From assembly GCF_938010525.1 (NCBI RefSeq), contig NZ_CALLVK010000019.1, forward strand, positions 1-45,512: DNA of 45,512 bases, given 5' to 3'. The stretch comes from Abiotrophia sp938010525 (GTDB taxonomy: Bacteria; Bacillota; Bacilli; Lactobacillales; Aerococcaceae). Positions 1 to 7,241 of this stretch are shown piece by piece; position 1 is the stretch's first letter; every line of letters starts with the position of its first letter. A model generated the notes under the pieces. It was not told the DNA's origin, ran no database searches, and saw only the letters and a program-made list of their open reading frames with translations. A program made the position numbers and the translations under genes.

Positions 1-540
1 TTAGACCGATCTTGGCTGCCAGTCCATAAGGCTTGGCAGTTAAATGAACGTCATTATGGCGCCCTACAAGGCTTGAATAAGGTTGAGACGGCAGAGAAAT
101 ATGGCGAAGAGCAGGTTAAAATCTGGCGTCGTTCTTTCGATGTCTTGCCCCCAAGCTTAGATGCTAGTGATAGTCGCAACCCGCGTTTGCAAGACCAATA
201 CCGACGTGTGCCTACAGAGGAAAGTCTGCCCTTGGCGGAAAGTCTAGCTACCACCATAGAACGGGTCGTCCCTTACTTTGAATCCGTGATTCGGCCACAA
301 ATGGCAGAAGGGCAACGAATCATCATTGCAGCACACGGAAACTCACTTCGTGCGCTCGTTAAGTATTTTGATAAATTAAGCTCAGATCAAATTATGGAAG
401 TGAATATTCCGACAGGAGTGCCACTAGTCTATGAATTTGATGACAACTTCCAAGCTATAAAACATTATTACCTAGGCGACCAAGAAACTCTAGTAGCTAA
501 AATGTCTGCTGTGGCTAACCAAGGTAAGGTCGCTCATTAA
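1..540 (+). CDS. gpmA: 2,3-bisphosphoglycerate-dependent phosphoglycerate mutase, 5' truncated
   Basis: The frame is open from base 1, and its first residues read LDRSWLPVHKAWQLNERHYG, typical of the middle of cofactor-dependent phosphoglycerate mutase. LNERHYG carries the conserved Glu, and AAHGNSLRALVKY carries the second catalytic His. The N-terminal RHG motif with the phosphorylated His lies outside the window. The enzyme interconverts 3- and 2-phosphoglycerate in glycolysis, in the cytoplasm. The C-terminal end is complete and ends just before a strong terminator, so this is the last gene of its transcript. About 180 residues are visible of a usual 230 or so. The family call is firm; only the upstream context is missing. 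Confidence 0.95.
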   Translation, partial: LDRSWLPVHKAWQLNERHYGALQGLNKVETAEKYGEEQVKIWRRSFDVLPPSLDASDSRNPRLQDQYRRVPTEESLPLAESLATTIERVVPYFESVIRPQMAEGQRIIIAAHGNSLRALVKYFDKLSSDQIMEVNIPTGVPLVYEFDDNFQAIKHYYLGDQETLVAKMSAVANQGKVAH

Positions 541-547
541 TCAAGCT

Positions 548-579
548 AAGGATTGGACTTAGGGGCCAATCCTTTTTTT
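548..579 (+). terminator. Intrinsic terminator after gpmA
   Basis: A 9-bp perfect stem, AAGGATTGG pairing with CCAATCCTT, encloses a 9-base loop and runs into seven Ts. It lies 8 bases after the gpmA stop codon. Confidence 0.9.
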
Positions 580-584
580 ATGAC

Positions 585-612
585 TTGCAATCTGGCTAAA
601 AAAGGGTAAACT
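585..612 (+). promoter_or_regulatory. Probable promoter of lrgAB
   Basis: TTGCAA and TAAACT are separated by 16 bases, 28 bases before the lrgA start and after the gpmA terminator. The -10 box is only a fair match, so this is a moderate call. Confidence 0.45.
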
Positions 613-639
613 TGTAAAGTGAGAAAAGGAGGATTCATT

Positions 640-1035
640 GTGAAACTTTATATCCAGTTCATGATTATTGTCTTATTGGCCTTTATAGGAGAGGGGATTT
701 CGACTTATTTTCAATTACCGATCCCCGGCTCTATTTTGGGCTTAATCCTCCTATTTTTAGCTCTTGAATTTAAGCTCCTGCGTTTGCGTCATGTCAATGC
801 AGTAGGTAACTTTCTCTTGGCTAATATGACCATTCTCTTTCTGCCAGCTGCTGTCGGGATTATGGACCGTTATGAGGCCATTGCGCCTTTTCTAGGGCCA
901 ATTGTGCTCATCATAGTAGGTGCTATTTTACTTAATATTGTGGTTATTGCCTTAGTGGTTAATTATGTTAAGAACCGCTATGAAGGCAACTACGAGGATC
1001 GTTTTGTGGATGACTTTACTGAGGAGGTAAACTAG
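640..1035 (+). CDS. lrgA: CidA/LrgA family holin-like membrane protein
   Basis: This is a 131-residue protein with four predicted membrane helices and the family signature PIPGSILGLILLFLAL near residue 27. It has the usual length for LrgA/CidA, proteins thought to form holin-like oligomers that influence murein hydrolase activity, autolysis or metabolite export. The start is the GTG at 640, because AAAAGGAGG sits at 624-632 with ideal spacing; an in-frame GTG at 619 lies upstream of that ribosome site and is unlikely. The charged C-terminal tail (NRYEGNYEDRFVDDFTEEVN) faces the cytoplasm by analogy. The stop codon directly abuts the lrgB ATG, so the two are translated from one mRNA. CidA versus LrgA cannot be told apart from sequence alone; no LytSR-like regulator is adjacent. 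Confidence 0.88.
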   Translation: MKLYIQFMIIVLLAFIGEGISTYFQLPIPGSILGLILLFLALEFKLLRLRHVNAVGNFLLANMTILFLPAAVGIMDRYEAIAPFLGPIVLIIVGAILLNIVVIALVVNYVKNRYEGNYEDRFVDDFTEEVN

Positions 1036-1737
1036 ATGACTGCTGATTTTTGGGAAAATCCCTTATTTGGTCTTGGACTATCCATTCTAGCTTACTATCT
1101 AGGTATGCGACTCAATCGACGTTGGCCTCACCCATTGACGACGCCACTTCTGATTGCGACCATCCTAATTATTGTCGTCCTCAAGCTAACCGCTATTCCT
1201 TATCGTGCTTATTACGTGGGAGGCAATTATCTTAACACTCTAATTGTGCCTTCGACAGTAGCTTTGGGAATTCCGCTTTATAAAACCTTCCACTTGATGA
1301 GACACCATATACGCAGTATTCTCTTAGGGACTTCAATTGCGGTTTTAGTTAATACGACTTTTACCGCACTCCTTGCTAAGCTTTTTGGTATGGATTTCTT
1401 CCTAGCGATTTCGCTTTTCCCTAAATCAGTCACGACTGCTATGGCGGTGGGGATTATCGACAAGATGCAAGGCATGACAACCGTGACCTTAGTGGTTGTA
1501 GTGGCCACTGGGATTTTGACAAGCGTTTTGGGGCCTGTTGTTTTAAAAATATTGAAGATTGATGACCATGTAGCAGTTGGGTTAGCCCTAGGTGGAACAG
1601 GGCACGCAGTAGGTACCGGTACAGCCTTCAAATATGGCCAAGTTGCGGGTGCCATGGCAGGTCTGGCAATTGGCGTGACGGGTTTACTCTATGTCTTTAT
1701 TAGCCCGTTGATTGCGGCACTTATTTTGTCAAACTAA
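1036..1737 (+). CDS. lrgB: LrgB/CidB family membrane protein
   Basis: The 233-residue protein is almost wholly hydrophobic, with about six to eight membrane segments. It carries the LrgB-family stretch SLFPKSVTTAMAVGI near residue 127 and a Gly-rich GTGHAVGTGTAFKYG near residue 194. LrgB is the partner of LrgA in the plasma membrane; in plants and some bacteria the family works as a glycolate/pyruvate carrier, so transport is an alternative to murein hydrolase control. The start ATG immediately follows the lrgA stop (TAGATG), with GAGGAGG inside the lrgA end as ribosome site. Family length is normal and nothing appears broken. Confidence 0.9.
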   Translation: MTADFWENPLFGLGLSILAYYLGMRLNRRWPHPLTTPLLIATILIIVVLKLTAIPYRAYYVGGNYLNTLIVPSTVALGIPLYKTFHLMRHHIRSILLGTSIAVLVNTTFTALLAKLFGMDFFLAISLFPKSVTTAMAVGIIDKMQGMTTVTLVVVVATGILTSVLGPVVLKILKIDDHVAVGLALGGTGHAVGTGTAFKYGQVAGAMAGLAIGVTGLLYVFISPLIAALILSN

Positions 1738-1748
1738 TAGAGAGATAT

Positions 1749-1777
1749 AAATCCTAGTGCTACAAGTACTAGGATTT
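1749..1777 (+). terminator. Hairpin after lrgB, terminator-like but without a full T-run
   Basis: AAATCCTAGT pairs perfectly with ACTAGGATTT around a short loop, and the stem extends by a G-T pair and a C-G pair. Only ATTTACTTG follows, so the U-tract is weak. It probably ends or stabilises the lrgAB transcript. Confidence 0.5.
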
Positions 1778-1802
1778 ACTTGTTGATGAGAGGAGAATTT
1801 GT

Positions 1803-1858
1803 TTGACAAGCTAAACTTTCTATTGTAGAATATGAATGAATATAAAATCTATTCACTC
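1803..1858 (+). promoter_or_regulatory. Promoter and TetR operator upstream of the tetR gene
   Basis: TTGACA (1803-1808), 17 bases, then TAGAAT (1826-1831) form a strong promoter. Immediately downstream lies an inverted repeat, GAATGAA (1834-1840), 11 bases, TTCACTC (1852-1858), overlapping the expected transcription start. The same 7-11-7 layout recurs at 2478-2502 before the next gene, which suggests both are bound by the encoded TetR protein. Confidence 0.75.
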
Positions 1859-1885
1859 AACTACACAAAAGGAGGAACGATAAGA

Positions 1886-2449
1886 TTGGATAAAAAGCAA
1901 GCTCTAAAGTTAGCCGCTTATGAAGTCTTTTCTAAAAAAGGCTACAAAGCGACGGGAATTTCAGAAATTGCCAAGCAGGCTAGCATGGCAGTCGGCTCTT
2001 TCTATAATTATTATGATAGTAAAGAAGCCATTTTTTTGGATATCTACATTGATGAAAACAATCGTGCTCGTCAAGCTATGATTGAAGAAATTGATTGGCA
2101 AATGGATATGGTTGAACTAGTTAGCCAAATTTTTGCACGGTCACGTTCCTTGGTTTCTTCCAATAAAATCCTTAAGGAGTGGTATAATCCTGCAATCGCA
2201 GATCAATTACATGGATATTATTCTTCCGAAGAAGGGAAAGTTTCAAATCCTTTCCACAATTTTCTAGTCGAAACTTTTACCAGTCGAATGTTAGCAGAAG
2301 GTTACTCCCAAGATAAAATTCAGGATATTTTACGTGTCTACAATCTTTTCTATTACATGGATATGCAAATCACAGAACAAGATGTGCCAGATTTAAATAG
2401 AACACTTGAAATATTAGCAACTAATTTCGTTAAAGGCGTCTTAAAATAA
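1886..2449 (+). CDS. TetR family transcriptional repressor
   Basis: This 187-residue protein has a classical N-terminal TetR helix-turn-helix: KLAAYEVFSKKGYKATGISEIA followed by the recognition region MAVGSFYNYYDSKEAIF (motifs split here, residues about 7-50). The C-terminal ligand domain is unremarkable. I place the start at the TTG at 1886, 10 bases after AAAAGGAGG (1867-1875); the more upstream ATG at 1832 lies inside the -10/operator region and cannot be the real start. Two near-identical inverted repeats, one at its own promoter and one before the reductase-like gene at 2524, point to autoregulation plus control of that neighbour. The inducing ligand cannot be guessed from sequence. Confidence 0.88.
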   Translation: MDKKQALKLAAYEVFSKKGYKATGISEIAKQASMAVGSFYNYYDSKEAIFLDIYIDENNRARQAMIEEIDWQMDMVELVSQIFARSRSLVSSNKILKEWYNPAIADQLHGYYSSEEGKVSNPFHNFLVETFTSRMLAEGYSQDKIQDILRVYNLFYYMDMQITEQDVPDLNRTLEILATNFVKGVLK

Positions 2450-2477
2450 AGAGTAACTCTTTATTTTGCCGCAAAAT

Positions 2478-2502
2478 GAATGAATATAATATATGTTCAT
2501 TC
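2478..2502 (+). promoter_or_regulatory. Second TetR operator overlapping the promoter of the reductase-like gene
   Basis: GAATGAA, an 11-base AT-rich spacer containing TATAAT, then TTCATTC: a perfect 7-bp inverted repeat. The -10 box TATAAT (2485-2490) lies inside it, so a bound repressor would block polymerase. The geometry matches the operator at 1834-1858. Confidence 0.75.
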
Positions 2503-2523
2503 TTGTGCTAGGAGGATAAAGTC

Positions 2524-3345
2524 ATGAAAAAACAAGAAATGAAAAGAGGTAAAACGATGTTAATCACTATCCTAGTAGTCATTGTAAGTTTAAGTATTAT
2601 CGCTTGGGGCATTATCGCTTATCTTGGGCGTAGTCAAACGCTATCTGTCCTTTCTATTGAAAAACTAGAGGGGGATTTAAGCCTCATACACTTGGCTAAA
2701 CCTAACAATATGCAATGGAAAGCAGGTGCACACGCTAAGATTTATTTACCAAATAGTATAGATAATCCTCAAACCGCTAGCGAGGTTGTAACGGGTGCAA
2801 GCAAAAGCAAAGCTAAAGATGGGGAAAGTAGCCGTTGGCTAACGATTGCTTCAAATTCAAATGAAGGTGAAATTTTAATTTTGACTCATAATAGTGGCAG
2901 TCCTTACAAAAAAAGTCTAACTAATCTGCCAGCGGGAAGCAAAGTAGAGCTAAGTTGGTTGGACTCAAGCTTATCCACGGCAGACAGCAATAAACCCTTC
3001 GTATGTTTTGCCTCAGATGTCGGTATTGCGGCCATTCGCCCAATCATCAAAGAAGAGCTAGGTAAACGCGAATTGGTCTTGAGCCACTTAAGTAAAGGGG
3101 TGATGGTCTTTAACAATGAACTGGAAGTTTCAGCTAAAAATCATGCAAATCTAAGCTATGAGAGCAGCTCCAGTCTTTCTCAAAGTCAAGCCTATTTAAA
3201 TGAAGCAGTTGAGCGCTATGGTAATGATGCGACTTATCTATTAGCGGGACAGGCCGATGATGTTAATGCTATGACCAAATTCCTTAAGGATAAGGGAATT
3301 GATAAGAAGAAAATCAAAACGAGTCGATTTAGGGGCTTAAAATAG
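2524..3345 (+). CDS. Membrane-anchored ferredoxin-NADP reductase-like (FAD-binding FR-type) protein
   Basis: The 273-residue protein starts with a basic tail and one membrane helix (residues about 13-33), followed by a domain with the order of the FNR superfamily: a beta-barrel part with W-K-A-G-A-H-A-K-I-Y-L and RWLTIASNSNEGEILI (compare RPYTIAS...), then FVCFASDVGIAAIRPII in the place of the nucleotide-binding GG-G motif, and a C-terminal LLAGQADDVNAMTKFLKDKG with IKTSRFRGLK, which matches the usual CGPPxMV...TERF end. The nucleotide motif is degenerate, so NAD(P)H binding is unsure. The domain probably lies outside the membrane or at its face. It sits 74 bases after the TetR gene and behind a TetR operator, so expression is likely induced on release of that repressor. 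AGGAGG precedes the ATG. Confidence 0.7.
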   Translation: MKKQEMKRGKTMLITILVVIVSLSIIAWGIIAYLGRSQTLSVLSIEKLEGDLSLIHLAKPNNMQWKAGAHAKIYLPNSIDNPQTASEVVTGASKSKAKDGESSRWLTIASNSNEGEILILTHNSGSPYKKSLTNLPAGSKVELSWLDSSLSTADSNKPFVCFASDVGIAAIRPIIKEELGKRELVLSHLSKGVMVFNNELEVSAKNHANLSYESSSSLSQSQAYLNEAVERYGNDATYLLAGQADDVNAMTKFLKDKGIDKKKIKTSRFRGLK

Positions 3346-3397
3346 TTTGTAAGTTAAAGAGTAGACTATAATAGTTCTTGAGAGTGATAAAGGGATG

Positions 3398-3434
3398 AAA
3401 AAATCCAATGGTTATGCAACCATTGGATTTTTTT
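3398..3434. terminator. Bidirectional terminator between the convergent genes
   Basis: A 13-bp perfect stem (AAATCCAATGGTT with AACCATTGGATTT) around ATGC has As on the left and Ts on the right. It can end both the reductase-like gene and the minus-strand hemolysin III gene, whose stop codon overlaps it. Confidence 0.9.
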
Positions 3435-4080
3435 ACACATAGTATAGAATGCTATAAAACATAAAGACGGCGCCGCCTAATACAAAAAGGTGCCAAATAA
3501 TGTGCATCCATTTGTTGTCTTTCATACGATAAAAAATCGTTCCCAGTGAGTAGGTGACACCACCCAAAGCTAAGAGTAGAATCCCGGTTAAGGGAATAGA
3601 TTGTGCTAAGGGGTAGATGATGAAGACACTGAGCCATCCTAATCCTAGATAGAGGAAGGTACTGAGTTTTGGCCAACGGCCGATAGAAGAGACTTCGAAG
3701 ATAATGCCTCCAATGGCCAAGGCCCAGACAAGGGCTAGGAAACCATAACCCACAAGCCCCCCAATTGAAACCATGAGGTAGGGGGTGTAAGTTCCTGCGA
3801 TTAAGAGATAGATAGAAGAATGGTCGATTTTCTGGAAGACGTCCTTATAGCGAGTTAGGCTAAAGGAATGATAAAGGGTTGAATTCAAGAATAATAGGAA
3901 GAGGCTAGCCCCGTATATAGCATAGGATACGATTTCTAGATGTGAGCCATGTTGCACGCCTTTGAGAATGAGTGCAACCGTGGCAATAATGCTCAAGAGG
4001 GCACCAATACCATGAGTTGCAGCATTGAGGACTTCAATGATGACTTGTTTAGTATAGGATAATTTAAGTGTTTCTTTCAT
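3433..4080 (-). CDS. Hemolysin III / YqfA (PAQR-like) family membrane protein
   Basis: This 215-residue protein has seven predicted membrane helices and the diagnostic motifs of the family: EVLNAATHGIGALLS near the N-terminus, STLYHSF, FQKIDHSSIYLLIAGTYTP, and HIIWHLFVLGGA near the C-terminus. The Ser-His-Asp-His set is the metal site expected of this superfamily. Some members lyse red cells when overproduced, but the normal role, perhaps lipid hydrolysis or membrane-lipid homeostasis, is not settled. The start is the ATG at 4080, preceded by AAGGAGGG; the ATG at 4101 overlaps a -10-like TACAAT (minus strand, 4100-4105). It is a single-gene unit convergent with the reductase-like gene. Confidence 0.9.
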   Translation of the reverse strand: MKETLKLSYTKQVIIEVLNAATHGIGALLSIIATVALILKGVQHGSHLEIVSYAIYGASLFLLFLNSTLYHSFSLTRYKDVFQKIDHSSIYLLIAGTYTPYLMVSIGGLVGYGFLALVWALAIGGIIFEVSSIGRWPKLSTFLYLGLGWLSVFIIYPLAQSIPLTGILLLALGGVTYSLGTIFYRMKDNKWMHIIWHLFVLGGAVFMFYSILYYV

Positions 4081-4151
4081 ATTTTCCCTCCTTAGCTTCA
4101 TTGTACCGCAAATGACTTGAGAAAGAAAGTTAAAGCCCTAGGGACTATGTT

Positions 4152-4181
4152 TTGCATCTTGTGGCCTATTTTTGGTAGAAT
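4152..4181 (+). promoter_or_regulatory. Promoter of the yozE-rnhB operon
   Basis: TTGCAT, 18 bases, then an extended -10 TGGTAGAAT. It lies 30 bases before the yozE ATG and drives the six-gene run that ends at the terminator at 8905. Confidence 0.7.
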
Positions 4182-4210
4182 GGTTGTATACGAACACAAA
4201 GGAGGACCTA

Positions 4211-4429
4211 ATGGCAAAGAGTTTTTACGATTATATTTCTCGGTCGGTGGACTATGGTGCCAAGGACCGCATGAGTCGCTTGGCTAACGCCATCCACTCT
4301 GATCAAGGATTTCCCAAGCGTAGCGAAGAGTTTGATGAAATCTCACGTTACATGGAAGATAACCCTCATTACTCACGCCTACTGTCCATCTTTGATGATG
4401 CGTGGCAACAGTATCTTTATAACAAATAG
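4211..4429 (+). CDS. YozE/UPF0346 family small protein
   Basis: This 72-residue protein begins MAKSFYDYISRSVDYGAKD and contains FPKRSEEFDEISRYMEDNP, the hallmark of the YozE (SAM-like fold, UPF0346) family, which has one compact helical domain. No biochemical function is established for it. The start is the ATG at 4211, six bases after AAAGGAGG; an earlier in-frame TTG lies inside the promoter. It is the first gene of the operon, 15 bases before deoD. Length equals that of the family. Confidence 0.88.
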   Translation: MAKSFYDYISRSVDYGAKDRMSRLANAIHSDQGFPKRSEEFDEISRYMEDNPHYSRLLSIFDDAWQQYLYNK

Positions 4430-4444
4430 AAAGGATTACATTTT

Positions 4445-5167
4445 ATGTCGATTCATATTGCAGCCCAAGAAGGCCAAATCGCTGAAGTTGTTTTATTTCC
4501 AGGGGACCCATTGCGTGCCCAATATATTGCTGAAACCTTCCTAGAGAATGTGACGCGTTATAATACTGTACGTAACATGTTCGGTTTTACCGGGACCTAT
4601 AAGGGCGTTCCAGTTTCTGTGCAGGGTTCAGGTATGGGGATTCCCTCAGCTATGATTTACGCAGAAGAGCTCTATCAAAGTTATGGCGTTAAGACGATTA
4701 TCCGTATCGGGACTGCTGGTGGGATGAAAGAATCTGTTAAGGTTCGTGATATTGTCTTTGGCCAAGGAGCGACGACAGACTCTAGCTGCCTAATCAATAT
4801 CTTCAATGGTCAAGTCTCCTTTGCAGCCTTAGCTGATTTCAAGGTTCTAGATACTGCTTACCACTTAGCAGCAGAAAAGTTACCTAAGGAAAATATCCAT
4901 GTCGGTAATATTTTATCTAGCGATCGTTTCTATAATGAAGAGATGGACAAGGGTAAACTAGCTCGTTATGGGGTTTTAGCTGTGGAAATGGAAGCAGCTG
5001 GGCTCTATGCCGTGGCAGCTAAACACAACCGTCAAGCCTTAGCTATGTGTACCATCAGCGACCACTTAATTACGGGTGAAGAAACAACGGCTGAAGAACG
5101 CCAAACAACTTTCACACAAATGATGGAAGTTGCCTTAGAAACAGCTTACGCGCTCCAAAGCAAATAA
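4445..5167 (+). CDS. deoD: Purine nucleoside phosphorylase, DeoD type
   Basis: The 240-residue protein carries LFPGDPLRAQYIAETFL near the N-terminus (phosphate-binding Gly and Arg), GSGMGIPSAMIYAEEL, RIGTAGGM, and AVEMEAAGLYAVAA with the ribose-binding Met-Glu, followed by ISDHL with the catalytic Asp. This is the hexameric bacterial type that cleaves purine (deoxy)nucleosides with phosphate in the salvage pathway. It is full length. AAAGGATT precedes the ATG. It lies 15 bases after yozE and 30 before ctpA; no other nucleoside genes (deoB, deoC, pdp) are near, so it has left the classical deo cluster. Confidence 0.95.
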   Translation: MSIHIAAQEGQIAEVVLFPGDPLRAQYIAETFLENVTRYNTVRNMFGFTGTYKGVPVSVQGSGMGIPSAMIYAEELYQSYGVKTIIRIGTAGGMKESVKVRDIVFGQGATTDSSCLINIFNGQVSFAALADFKVLDTAYHLAAEKLPKENIHVGNILSSDRFYNEEMDKGKLARYGVLAVEMEAAGLYAVAAKHNRQALAMCTISDHLITGEETTAEERQTTFTQMMEVALETAYALQSK

Positions 5168-5197
5168 GCGAATTAATTATTGGAAAGAAGGGATTCG

Positions 5198-6622
5198 ATG
5201 AAGTTAAGCAAAGGATTGAAATGGTTCTCTGCCTTACTAGTGACAACCAGTGTACTTTCAACGACTGTTCCAGTGACTGCAGCGCCGTTTAGCCTCTTTG
5301 GTTCAAAAGAACAGCTATCGGATGAAGATATACAGAAGATTCAGGAAGTCTATCGTTCTATTCGCGAAGGCTACATTGAGGAAATAGACAAGGAGAAAAT
5401 ACTAGAAGGTGCTCTTAAGGGGATGGTGTCTGCCACAGAAGATCCATATTCAGAGTATTTCAACAAGGAAGAATCGGATGCCTTCGATAATGCCATGAGT
5501 GATTCCTTTGAAGGGATTGGGGTTCAGTTCCAAGTCAAAGGTGGCGAAATGGTTGTGATTAGTGCCCTTGATGACACACCTGCCTCTAAAGCAGGTTTGC
5601 AGCCAAATGACGTCATTGTTAGCGTAGATGGGACAGAGCTTAAGGACAAGACGACCCAAGAAGTCATGAAACTTATCCGTGGCCCTAAGGGTTCTGAAGT
5701 CAAACTAGTCATTCGTCGTGGCGGGTCAAACTTTGATGTTAAGTTGACTCGCGACACTATTCCAAATTATTCCGTTACTAGCAATTTGGATGAGCAAGAC
5801 AAAACCATTGCCCACATTAAAATTATCCAATTTGGTGAGAATACAGGTAAGGAATTGGAGAATGCTGTTAAGAAAGCCCGTGAAGACGGGGCTAAGAGCT
5901 TCATCTTCGACCTACGTAATGATCCAGGTGGTCTCCTAAGTCAGGCCCTTGCTATCGGCAATATGTTCTTGAAAGATGGCGATGTCATCCTTCAAACTCA
6001 AGAACGTGGCAGTGATCCGACTGTCTTTTCAGCGGATTCTAAATTATATGGTGACTTCAAAATCACGGAGCCTTATGTCTTCTTGATCGATGGTGGTTCA
6101 GCATCTGCTAGTGAAATTTTAGCTGCTGCTATTAAGGAAAACACCAAACATGATTTAGTAGGCGAGAAGACCTTTGGTAAGGGGACGGTTCAACAAGTTC
6201 TTAATCAATCAGATCTTGGCGAATTGAAGCTAACGATTGCTAAATGGTTAACGCCAAAAGGTGAGTGGATTCATAAACAAGGAATTGAGCCGACCGTTGC
6301 TGTCGAACAAGAACCGGTGGCTAAGGCAGTTAGCCTCAGCTACGATGATACCCTTGCCAAAGGCCAATCTAACGATGGGGTAAAAAATCTTGCTTTAATT
6401 CTTAAAGCTTTAGGCTATGAATTAGAGTCTACTGAATACTTTGATGATAAGATGGAAGCTGCTGTCAAGGCCTTCCAAAAAGATAAGGGATTGACTGAAG
6501 ATGGTCAAGTAACTGGTAAGACAGCAGATGCCCTCAACGAGGCAACCCGTGATTATCTCAAGACTCATGATGCGCAGTACGACAAGGCCAAAGAAGTACT
6601 TAAGCAAGGAAATAACTCATGA
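5198..6622 (+). CDS. ctpA: Carboxy-terminal processing protease, S41 family, with PDZ and peptidoglycan-binding domains
   Basis: The 474-residue protein has a signal peptide or N-terminal anchor (residues 1-29, ending TTVPVTAA), a PDZ domain (about 90-180, with GIGVQFQVKGGEMVVIS and GLQPNDVIVSVDGTEL), and the S41 protease core with DLRNDPGGLL, DGGSASASEILAAAI (nucleophile Ser) and GEKTFGKGTVQ (catalytic Lys). A C-terminal peptidoglycan-binding-1 helix bundle follows (about 395-455, with LGYELESTEYFDDKMEAAVK and FQKDKGL). It acts outside the membrane, trimming C-termini of exported proteins. I use the ATG at 5198 after GAAAGAAGG rather than the TTG at 5180. Its last four bases overlap the lepB ATG, so protease and signal peptidase are translationally coupled. 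Confidence 0.93.
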   Translation: MKLSKGLKWFSALLVTTSVLSTTVPVTAAPFSLFGSKEQLSDEDIQKIQEVYRSIREGYIEEIDKEKILEGALKGMVSATEDPYSEYFNKEESDAFDNAMSDSFEGIGVQFQVKGGEMVVISALDDTPASKAGLQPNDVIVSVDGTELKDKTTQEVMKLIRGPKGSEVKLVIRRGGSNFDVKLTRDTIPNYSVTSNLDEQDKTIAHIKIIQFGENTGKELENAVKKAREDGAKSFIFDLRNDPGGLLSQALAIGNMFLKDGDVILQTQERGSDPTVFSADSKLYGDFKITEPYVFLIDGGSASASEILAAAIKENTKHDLVGEKTFGKGTVQQVLNQSDLGELKLTIAKWLTPKGEWIHKQGIEPTVAVEQEPVAKAVSLSYDDTLAKGQSNDGVKNLALILKALGYELESTEYFDDKMEAAVKAFQKDKGLTEDGQVTGKTADALNEATRDYLKTHDAQYDKAKEVLKQGNNS

Positions 6623-7218
6623 GATCGCTAAGAAACTTAGGCCGTGACCTGGTCAATGTGGTTTTCTATCTCATGATTGCCGTCTTAATCCTAACAGGTA
6701 TTCGGCAGTACATTCTGCAGCCTTTTCAGGTTGATGGCCATTCTATGGAGGCAACCCTCCATCATGGAGAGCACATGCTGCTCTTTCCTAGTGCTAAGAT
6801 TAATCGCTTTGATGTAGTGGTATTTCCTGATCCAAAAGGATCAGGAAATTCCTATGTTAAGCGGGTTATTGGTTTGCCTGGTGATCGATTGAGAGTGCAC
6901 AATGACCAACTCTATCTCAATGATTTACCAGTGCCTGAACCTTATCTAGAACCTTATAAATCTCAAGCTGATAGCCATCCATTTACCCAAGACTTTTCCT
7001 TGTGGGATACCTTGGGAATTGAGACTATTCCAGAGGGTTACTACTTTGTCATGGGGGATAATCGACCTGGGTCGGGTGATAGCCGTCAGTTCGGTTTGGT
7101 ACCCATTGCCTCGGTTCAGGGGAAAGCGGATCTGGTTTATTGGCCCTTCAACCAAATGAGACGCATGGCGCAGTATCAGCTCCAAGCAGATGGTTCCCTG
7201 TCTATTAGCGCACCTTAA
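6619..7218 (+). CDS. lepB: Signal peptidase I
   Basis: This 199-residue type I signal peptidase has one N-terminal membrane helix (residues about 9-28), box B VDGHSMEATL with the catalytic Ser, box D YVKRVIGLPGDRL with the catalytic Lys, and box E MGDNRPGSGDSRQFG. It removes signal peptides from secreted preproteins at the outer face of the membrane. The ATG overlaps the ctpA stop codon by four bases (ATGA), which suggests translational coupling. Substrates in this window would include CtpA itself, the CapA-like protein and the LPDTG protein. Box E has Pro-Gly where many homologues carry two other residues; the key Asp, Ser and Arg are kept. Confidence 0.95.
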   Translation: MRSLRNLGRDLVNVVFYLMIAVLILTGIRQYILQPFQVDGHSMEATLHHGEHMLLFPSAKINRFDVVVFPDPKGSGNSYVKRVIGLPGDRLRVHNDQLYLNDLPVPEPYLEPYKSQADSHPFTQDFSLWDTLGIETIPEGYYFVMGDNRPGSGDSRQFGLVPIASVQGKADLVYWPFNQMRRMAQYQLQADGSLSISAP

Positions 7219-7241
7219 ACTATATCCTAGGAGGAAAGTTC

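Noticed and set aside
1278..1655. Minus-strand reading frame inside lrgB
   Set aside because: Mirror of a membrane-protein gene with no start signal; low-complexity hydrophobic pattern only.
3347..3372. Promoter for a tiny RNA ending at the 3398 terminator
   Set aside because: TATAAT is present but the TTGTAA upstream is only 14 bases away, too short for a normal promoter; no conserved product is evident.
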